NCBI GenBank assembly: GCA_964568815.1
Contig: CAZMRY010000027.1
Coordinates: 1-19,550, forward strand
Direction: 5' to 3'
DNA length: 19,550 bases
DNA from: RGIG8700 sp964568815
GTDB lineage: Bacteria; Bacillota; Clostridia; RGIG6154
Position numbers and translations under genes: made by a program. Below are positions 14,026 through 19,550 of this stretch, piece by piece; position 1 is the first letter of the stretch, and every line of letters starts with the position of its first letter. A model generated the notes under the pieces. The model made no database searches. It saw nothing but the letters and a program-made list of their open reading frames with translations, and had not been told where the DNA came from.

Positions 14026-14046
14026 AGTATAGCACAAAAAATGCTA
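14026..14046 (-). promoter_or_regulatory. AraC gene promoter with overlapping inverted repeat
   Basis: On the minus strand, TATACT (14031-14026) preceded by TGC, an extended -10 promoter with a poor -35 box. TAGCA (14030-14034) and TGCTA (14042-14046) are mirrored across 7 bases and overlap this -10, a possible operator. Confidence 0.5.
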
Positions 14047-14067
14047 AAAATAAAGAAAAAATTGATA

Positions 14068-14081
14068 TTTTTTGCAAAAAA
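14068..14081. promoter_or_regulatory. Palindrome next to the uronate promoter, possible operator
   Basis: TTTTTTGCAAAAAA is a perfect 14-base palindrome that ends 3 bases before the -35 box of the uronate operon. The site is suitable for an activator or repressor. Its simple composition means chance is a real alternative. Confidence 0.35.
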
Positions 14082-14084
14082 GAA

Positions 14085-14113
14085 TTGAATTTATTAATAA
14101 GATGTTATATAAT
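14085..14113 (+). promoter_or_regulatory. SigmaA promoter of the uxaBAC-fucosidase operon
   Basis: TTGAAT (14085-14090), a 17-base spacer and TATAAT (14108-14113). The RNA start near 14120 leaves a leader of about 30 bases ending in GCGGAGG, 8 bases before the ATG. Confidence 0.75.
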
Positions 14114-14150
14114 AAAGTAAAATAAATTTAATAAAAGCGGAGGAAATAAA

Positions 14151-15449
14151 ATGGACTTTAAAAAGACAGTAAGAACAGAAAGAGTAATTCAGTTCGGAGA
14201 GGGCGGTTTCTTAAGAGGCTTTGTAGACTGGATGATACAGATTCTTGATGAAGAGCAGAACTTTGATGCATCAGTTACAGTTGTTCAGCCTATCGCACAG
14301 GGAATGTGTGACAAGCTTATGGAGCAGAACTGTGTGTACACTCATGTTATGAGAGGTTTAAGAAATGGCGAGCCTGTTGTAGATAAGAAGATAATTGATG
14401 TAATTTCAAGATGTGTTAAGCCATATGAGAATTACGAGGAATATTTAAAGCTTGCAGATATTGAGAGCTTCAGATTTGTTGTTTCAAACACAACGGAATC
14501 AGGTATTACATACAACGAAAATGATAAGTTAGAAGATAACCCTCCTGTTTCTTTCCCTGCAAAGGTAACAGCACTTTTATACAGAAGATATAAAAATGGT
14601 ATGAAGGGCTTTATTTTCCTTCCATGTGAACTTATTTCTAAAAATGGTGAAACACTTAAATCTATCATTCTGAAATATGCAGGCGACTGGAATCTTGGCG
14701 AAGATTTCGTAAACTGGGTAGAAAACGAAAACATTTTCTGCAATACATTGGTAGACAGAATAGTTACAGGTTATCCAAAGGAGGAAGATATGGAGCTTGG
14801 CTATGAAGATAATATGGTTAACACAAGTGAGCTTTTCCACCTCTGGGTTATCGAAGGTCCAAAAGCTATCTTAAATGAAATTCCTTTTGATAAAACAAAC
14901 CTTAATGTTATTGTTACAGACAACCTTGATATGTACAGAACAAGAAAGGTAAGAATTTTAAACGGTGCTCATACATCTATGACACCATATGCTCTTTTGT
15001 CGGGACTTGATACAGTTAAATCATGTATGGAAGATGAGACAATGTCTGAATTCTTAAGAAAATGTGTATATGATGAAATTATCCCAACACTTGACCTTCC
15101 AAAAGAAGAATTACTTGAGTATGCAGATGGTGTTTTGGAAAGATTTAATAACCCATATATCAAGCACTACTTAGCATCAATTTCACTTAACTCTGTAGAT
15201 AAATTTAAAGTAAGAGTACTTCCATCATTATTAGAATACATAAAGAGAGAAAACAAAATGCCGGAAAACCTGATTTTCTCACTTTATAATCTTATTAAAT
15301 TCTACAGAACTGATATGCCTAATGACGATCCTGAAATTATCAAATTCATTCAGGAAAATGATACAAAAGCAGTTCTTGCTAATGAAAAGTTCTGGGGCGA
15401 AAGTCTTGAATTCCTTTATGACGAGGTTATGAAATATGAAAATAAATAA
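14151..15449 (+). CDS. uxaB: Tagaturonate reductase (altronate oxidoreductase)
   Basis: A 432-residue NADH-dependent cytoplasmic dehydrogenase of the polyol/mannitol dehydrogenase family. It reduces D-tagaturonate to D-altronate in galacturonate breakdown. The N-terminal RVIQFGEGGFLRGFVDW (11-27) is the nucleotide-binding turn and matches UxaB closely. SNTTESGI (112-119), PCELI (158-162), FCNTLVDRIVTGYP (196-209) and KVRILNGAHT (266-275, with K266, N271 and H274 in the expected catalytic positions) follow. It is about 50 residues shorter than the E. coli protein. It is the first gene of the operon and overlaps uxaA by 14 bases. The similar fructuronate reductase UxuB is less likely, because the sequence and the neighbouring dehydratase fit UxaB. 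Confidence 0.9.
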   Translation: MDFKKTVRTERVIQFGEGGFLRGFVDWMIQILDEEQNFDASVTVVQPIAQGMCDKLMEQNCVYTHVMRGLRNGEPVVDKKIIDVISRCVKPYENYEEYLKLADIESFRFVVSNTTESGITYNENDKLEDNPPVSFPAKVTALLYRRYKNGMKGFIFLPCELISKNGETLKSIILKYAGDWNLGEDFVNWVENENIFCNTLVDRIVTGYPKEEDMELGYEDNMVNTSELFHLWVIEGPKAILNEIPFDKTNLNVIVTDNLDMYRTRKVRILNGAHTSMTPYALLSGLDTVKSCMEDETMSEFLRKCVYDEIIPTLDLPKEELLEYADGVLERFNNPYIKHYLASISLNSVDKFKVRVLPSLLEYIKRENKMPENLIFSLYNLIKFYRTDMPNDDPEIIKFIQENDTKAVLANEKFWGESLEFLYDEVMKYENK

Positions 15450-16815
15450 GCTGGACAATGTAGTAATAGACCTTAAATCAGGTCATAAATACGCCGACTG
15501 TGATATTAAAGCAGGAGAAAACATAATTAAATATGGTTGCCCTATAGGTCATGCAACAGAAGATATAAAAAAGGGAGACCATGTGCACACACATAACACA
15601 AAAACAAATCTTTCATCAGTTCTCGAATATACATATGAAAAGTCTTTTGTTAAAACAGACAAGACAGATAAAGTAAAAAACTTCATGGGTTATGTAAGAA
15701 AGAACGGAGATGTAGGTATAAGAAATGACATCTGGATTGTAAATACAGTTGGTTGTGTAAATAAGGTTGCACAGACAATTGCAGAAAAAACAGGTGCAAA
15801 ATATTTTCCTCATCCATTCGGTTGCTCACAGCTTGGTGACGACCAGAGCATAACTCAGAAAATATTAAAGGGTATGGTAAATCACCCCAATGCGGCAGGT
15901 GTGCTTGTACTTGGGCTTGGATGTGAAAACAATAATATTGAGCTTTTTAAATCAGTTCTTGGAGAATGGGACGACGAAAGAGTTAAATTCTTGAATGCTC
16001 AGGATGTAGAAGACGATGTTGCAGAAGGTATAAAAATAGTTGAAGAACTTAAAAAATATGCAGAAACATTTGAAAGAGTTGAAATTCCTGTAAGCAAATT
16101 AAGAGTGGGTCTTAAGTGCGGCGGAAGTGACGGCTACAGCGGTATTACTGCAAATCCATTGGTTGGAAGTTTTTCAGATATGATTATATCAATGGGCGGA
16201 AGCAGTGTATTAACCGAAGTGCCTGAAATGTTTGGTGCAGAGCATCTTTTAATGCAAAGATGTAAAGACGAAGAAATATTCAATAAAACTGTTGATTTAA
16301 TTAATAATTTTAAAGAATATTATGAAAGACATAATCAGGTTATTTATGAAAATCCGTCACCAGGAAATAAGGCAGGCGGAATTACAACCTTAGAAGAAAA
16401 ATCTCTTGGTTGCGTACAGAAAGGCGGACTTTCTGAGGTTGTTGATGTACTTGATTATGGCGACAGACTTTCAAAAAACGGTCTTTCACTTTTAAACGGA
16501 CCGGGAAATGATATAGTTGCTATAACAAACCTTATGGCAGCAGGTGTTCATATTATTCTCTTTACAACAGGCAGAGGTACACCTGTTGGCGGTGCTGTAC
16601 CAACAGTTAAGGTTGCAACTAATTCGCACCTTGCAGAGAAAAAATCAAACTGGATTGATTTCAATGCAGGAGAGCTTTTAGAGGGTAAGACAATGGATGA
16701 AATGACAGAAAAGCTTATGGATTATGTTATTTTGGTTGCAAGCGGTGAAAAAACAAAAAATGAAATACACGGCTATGAAGAAATATCAATTTTCAAAGAT
16801 GGTGTAACATTATAA
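15436..16815 (+). CDS. uxaA: Altronate dehydratase
   Basis: A 459-residue lyase that dehydrates D-altronate to 2-keto-3-deoxy-D-gluconate. Residues 1-75 form the SAF-like N-terminal domain (GCPIGHATEDIKKGD). The catalytic part begins at FMGYVRKNGDVGIRND (83-98) and continues with GCSQLGDD (129-136), LGLGCENN (159-166), CGGSDGYSG (228-236) and SPGNKAGGITTLEEKSLGC; the conserved cysteines are likely metal ligands. E. coli UxaA is about 35 residues longer. Galactarate dehydratase and related enzymes share this fold, but flanking uxaB and uxaC make altronate the likely substrate. The start codon lies inside uxaB, with GAGG ten bases upstream, so translation is coupled. Confidence 0.89.
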   Translation: MKINKLDNVVIDLKSGHKYADCDIKAGENIIKYGCPIGHATEDIKKGDHVHTHNTKTNLSSVLEYTYEKSFVKTDKTDKVKNFMGYVRKNGDVGIRNDIWIVNTVGCVNKVAQTIAEKTGAKYFPHPFGCSQLGDDQSITQKILKGMVNHPNAAGVLVLGLGCENNNIELFKSVLGEWDDERVKFLNAQDVEDDVAEGIKIVEELKKYAETFERVEIPVSKLRVGLKCGGSDGYSGITANPLVGSFSDMIISMGGSSVLTEVPEMFGAEHLLMQRCKDEEIFNKTVDLINNFKEYYERHNQVIYENPSPGNKAGGITTLEEKSLGCVQKGGLSEVVDVLDYGDRLSKNGLSLLNGPGNDIVAITNLMAAGVHIILFTTGRGTPVGGAVPTVKVATNSHLAEKKSNWIDFNAGELLEGKTMDEMTEKLMDYVILVASGEKTKNEIHGYEEISIFKDGVTL

Positions 16816-16827
16816 GGAGGTTATAAA

Positions 16828-18195
16828 ATGGGAATTATTAATAAGAATTTTATGTTTACAAGTAAAACAGGCAGAAAGCTTTTTGAAAAGTATGCAAAGG
16901 ATATGCCTATAATTGACTATCATTGTCATTTAAGCCCAAAGATGATTGCAGAGGACTATAAATTCAGAAATGCATTTGATTTATTCCTTGGCGGTGACCA
17001 CTATAAGTGGCGTCAGATAAGAACAAACGGTGTTGACGAAGAATTTATCACAGGAAATGCTGATGAATATGAAAAATTTGAGGCTTGGGCAAAAACAGTT
17101 CCATACTTAATCGGAAACCCACTTTATCACTGGACACATTTAGAACTTAAAAGATATTTTGATATTGATGAACCCCTTTCAGGAAAAAATGCAAAAGCAG
17201 TATGGGATAAATGTAATGAGCTTCTTGCTAAAGACGAATTTACAGCAAAACAGCTCATTTTAAAATCAAATGTTGATGTTATCTGCACAACAGATGACCC
17301 TCTTGACAGCCTTGAATATCACAAACAGTTGAGAGAAGATGGCTTTAAAACAAAGGTTCTTCCTGCGTTCAGACCTGATAAAGCCGTTGAAATCGGTAAA
17401 GACACATTTATTCCATATATTAAAGCTATGGGCGCAGAAAGTTATGAAGATGTTTTAAGAATTCTATCAGAAAAGATTGCGTTTTTTGCTGAAAACGGAT
17501 GTAAGCTTTCAGACCATGCCCTTGAATATGTTCCGTTTGCAACAGGTGATCCTGCTGCAGCGTTTAACAAGAAAATGGCAGGCGAAACTCTTACAAAAGA
17601 AGAAGAAGACTCATATAAGACTGCAGTTTTAAAGCATTGTGCTAAGGAATATACAGACAGAGACTGGACAATGCAGTTACATATCGGTGCATTAAGAAAC
17701 AACAACACTAAGATGTATAATAAGCTTGGTCCTGATACAGGCTATGATTCAACCAATGACCTTTGTATTGCAGAAAATCTTGCAAAATTCCTTGATAATC
17801 TTGAAGTTGACAATTATCTTCCAAAAACAATTCTTTATACATTAAATCCAAAAGACAACTATGTTTTAGGCACAATGCTCGGTTGTTTCCAGGGAACAAC
17901 AGCAATGGGCAAAATCCAGTTCGGTTCAGGCTGGTGGTTTAACGACCATAGAGACGGTATGGTTGAGCAGATGAAAGCTCTTGGAAATCTTGGTATGCTC
18001 AGCAGATTTGTTGGTATGCTTACAGACTCAAGAAGCTTTGTATCATATGCAAGACACGAATATTTCAGAAGAATATTCTGTAACCTTATCGGAGAATGGG
18101 TTGATAACGGAGAATATCCAAATGATGAAGAAATGTTAGAGGAAATTGTTAAAGGTGTCTGCTATAACAACGCGAAAAATTACTTTAAATTTTAA
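16828..18195 (+). CDS. uxaC: Glucuronate/galacturonate isomerase
   Basis: A 455-residue cytoplasmic isomerase of the amidohydrolase fold. It converts D-galacturonate to D-tagaturonate and D-glucuronate to D-fructuronate, the first step of the pathway. The metal site DYHCHL (H32, H34) lies after the typical start IINKNFMFTSKTGRKLFE. CTTDDP, ALRNNNT, PKTILYTLNP and SGWWFNDHRDGM further on are all UxaC-like. Length is close to the usual 470. AAGGAGG precedes the ATG and only 12 bases separate it from uxaA. With uxaB and uxaA beside it and no uxuA or uxuB, galacturonate is the main expected substrate. Confidence 0.93.
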   Translation: MGIINKNFMFTSKTGRKLFEKYAKDMPIIDYHCHLSPKMIAEDYKFRNAFDLFLGGDHYKWRQIRTNGVDEEFITGNADEYEKFEAWAKTVPYLIGNPLYHWTHLELKRYFDIDEPLSGKNAKAVWDKCNELLAKDEFTAKQLILKSNVDVICTTDDPLDSLEYHKQLREDGFKTKVLPAFRPDKAVEIGKDTFIPYIKAMGAESYEDVLRILSEKIAFFAENGCKLSDHALEYVPFATGDPAAAFNKKMAGETLTKEEEDSYKTAVLKHCAKEYTDRDWTMQLHIGALRNNNTKMYNKLGPDTGYDSTNDLCIAENLAKFLDNLEVDNYLPKTILYTLNPKDNYVLGTMLGCFQGTTAMGKIQFGSGWWFNDHRDGMVEQMKALGNLGMLSRFVGMLTDSRSFVSYARHEYFRRIFCNLIGEWVDNGEYPNDEEMLEEIVKGVCYNNAKNYFKF

Positions 18196-18206
18196 GGAGA
18201 ACGACT

Positions 18207-19481
18207 ATGAAGTGGTTTGATGAGGCAAAACTTGGTATATTTATGCACTGGGGTATTTACGGTGTTAAAGGTGTAACAGAAAGCTGGTCTTTTTATAGCG
18301 GTGACATAAGCTATGAAGATTATATGGCTCAGCTTGACGGATTTACTGCTGAGAACTATGACCCCGAAAAGTGGGCAGAACTTTTTAAAAAGGCTGGAGC
18401 AAGATATACAGTTCTTACAACAAAGCACCACGATGGCGTAGCACTTTGGGACACAAAAGAAAGTGACCTTAATGTTGTAAAGAAAACACCTGCAAAAAGA
18501 GATGTTTTAGCTCCATATACTGAAGCAATGAGAAATGCAGGGCTTAAAGTAGGATACTATTTTTCTCATCTTGACTGGAATCATCCTGATTATGCCTGCA
18601 TACATCCAAACAGCACAGAATGGTGGGCAACAAATAAATTTACAGCACCTCCTGAGGGAGTACCTGATGACTATGAAAAGTGGGAAAGATTTTTAAAGTT
18701 CCACAGAGCTCAGCTTAAAGAACTTCTCACAAACTTTGGTAAAATTGACCTTTTATGGTTTGACGGAGTATGGGAAAGAACTTCAGAACAGTGGAAGTTT
18801 AAAGAAATGAGAGAATACATACGAAACCTGAGTCCTGAAACATTAGTAAACGAAAGAATAGGTGAGTACGGCGATTATGAATGTCCTGAACAGGGAGTTC
18901 CAATCGTTCCTCCTGACGGACTGTGGGAGCTTTGTATGACTTTAAATGACAACTGGGGATATGTAGAGTCAGACCATAATTATAAATCATTAAGACAGAT
19001 AGTTAAAATCTTTACTGAATGTATCGGTGCAGGAGGAAATCTTCTTCTTGATATAGGTCCTAAGCCTGATGGTACAATAAGGGAAGAAGATGAAAAACTT
19101 CTTACTGCCCTTGGTGAATGGATTGAGCCAAGAAGTGAAGCAATTTATGACTCACAGAGAGGACTTGATTTCGGTCATTATTACGGACCTACAACACTTT
19201 CAAAAGATAAAAAGACTCTTTATCTTTTCTATTTTGAAAAACCTATTGATGAAGTTCAGATAAAAGGTCTTATTACACCTGTTAAAAGAGTAACTGTTCT
19301 TGGTGATGAAACAAATACAGAACTAAAACACACAAGAGGTCTTGGATTTCTGGCAATTCCGGGCATTACATACATTGAACTTCCTGAAAAGGTAACAAAT
19401 GATGTATGCACAGTTATCAAGGTTGAACTTGAAGACGAGATAGAAGTTTACCGCGGAAAAGGTGAAGCAATAAAAGCATAA
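18207..19481 (+). CDS. Glycoside hydrolase family 29 alpha-L-fucosidase
   Basis: A 424-residue retaining exo-fucosidase without a signal peptide, so probably cytoplasmic. The N-terminal WFDEAKLGIFMHWGIYG (3-19), TKHHDG (72-77), LLWFDGVW (182-189) with the likely nucleophile D186, NDNWGY (247-252) and GGNLLLDIGPKPDG (276-289) are GH29 landmarks. The acid/base residue varies in this family and is not assigned. The C-terminal beta-domain is short. It follows uxaC after 11 bases with AAGGAG before the ATG, so it is the fourth gene of the uronate operon, an unusual place for a fucosidase. It suggests that the acidic oligosaccharide degraded carries terminal fucose. Confidence 0.9.
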   Translation: MKWFDEAKLGIFMHWGIYGVKGVTESWSFYSGDISYEDYMAQLDGFTAENYDPEKWAELFKKAGARYTVLTTKHHDGVALWDTKESDLNVVKKTPAKRDVLAPYTEAMRNAGLKVGYYFSHLDWNHPDYACIHPNSTEWWATNKFTAPPEGVPDDYEKWERFLKFHRAQLKELLTNFGKIDLLWFDGVWERTSEQWKFKEMREYIRNLSPETLVNERIGEYGDYECPEQGVPIVPPDGLWELCMTLNDNWGYVESDHNYKSLRQIVKIFTECIGAGGNLLLDIGPKPDGTIREEDEKLLTALGEWIEPRSEAIYDSQRGLDFGHYYGPTTLSKDKKTLYLFYFEKPIDEVQIKGLITPVKRVTVLGDETNTELKHTRGLGFLAIPGITYIELPEKVTNDVCTVIKVELEDEIEVYRGKGEAIKA

Positions 19482-19507
19482 AAAATAAGCCGAAAGGCTT
19501 ATTTTTT
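19480..19507. terminator. Bidirectional terminator at the end of the uronate operon
   Basis: A perfect 12-bp stem (19480-19491 with 19496-19507) closed by a GAAA tetraloop and ending in six T. It begins inside the fucosidase stop codon. It also holds the stop codon of the minus-strand frame coming from the right, and works on that strand too. Confidence 0.88.
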
Positions 19508-19550
19508 ATGAATTAATTCTAAAAATGCTTTTGCAGTTATTGAAAGCGGG
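19499..19550 (-). CDS. C-terminal tail of a minus-strand protein, possibly a LysR-type regulator (partial)
   Basis: The minus-strand frame entering from the window edge reads PLSITAKAFLELIHKK and stops at TAA 19501-19499, inside the shared terminator. A serine two residues before AKAFLE is typical of the last helix of LysR-type regulators, which is why that family is suggested. Only 16 residues are visible, so the identification is tentative. The convergent arrangement with a shared terminator supports a real gene end. Confidence 0.45.
   Translation of the reverse strand, partial: PLSITAKAFLELIHKK

Overview
The window looks like a chromosomal segment from a low-GC, Gram-positive, Clostridia-type anaerobe, plausibly a plant-glycan-using gut species. 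This is inferred from AT-rich intergenic DNA, strong AGGAGG-type ribosome binding sites, SigmaA promoters with frequent TGn extended -10 boxes, many intrinsic terminators, a T-box leader and the mix of carbohydrate genes. No species can be named from the sequence alone. No rRNA, tRNA, CRISPR array, transposase or phage gene was found.

Layout, left to right. (1) A HisJ-type PHP phosphatase gene (86-868). (2) A ribose-type sugar ABC importer in the order ATPase, permease, lipoprotein (1060-4722), ended by an intrinsic terminator. (3) A GC-richer palindromic element (about 4801-4913), followed by a promoter and a two-gene operon of a Cof-type HAD phosphatase and an aldo/keto reductase. (4) A complete T-box leader whose putative specifier (UGG) and acceptor bulge (UGGC) both fit tRNA-Trp, in front of a trpB gene with no trpA beside it. 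(5) A 318-base gap with minus-strand promoters, a perfect 20-bp inverted repeat, a possible 22-residue peptide gene and a two-way terminator. (6) On the minus strand, an intracellular GH95 glycosidase (8759-10990), a structured element (about 11095-11166) and a 6-phosphofructokinase (11304-12491). (7) A SLOG/DUF1273 protein on the plus strand, convergent and overlapping at its 3' end with an AraC-type regulator. (8) Divergent from that regulator, an operon uxaB-uxaA-uxaC-GH29 fucosidase (14151-19481), ended by a two-way terminator shared with the tail of a minus-strand gene that runs off the window.

How the genes fit together. UxaC, UxaB and UxaA convert D-galacturonate through tagaturonate and altronate to 2-keto-3-deoxygluconate; the KDG kinase and aldolase are not in the window. 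A GH29 fucosidase translated with them, and a GH95 enzyme nearby, both without signal peptides, suggest that short fucose- or L-galactose-decorated acidic oligosaccharides (pectin or arabinogalactan type) are imported and trimmed inside the cell. The AraC protein, with its cupin-like sensor domain and divergent position, is the obvious candidate regulator. The substrate of the ABC importer cannot be read from sequence. The best candidates for something undescribed are the small minus-strand locus at 8457-8770 and the folded elements at 4801-4913 and 11095-11166.
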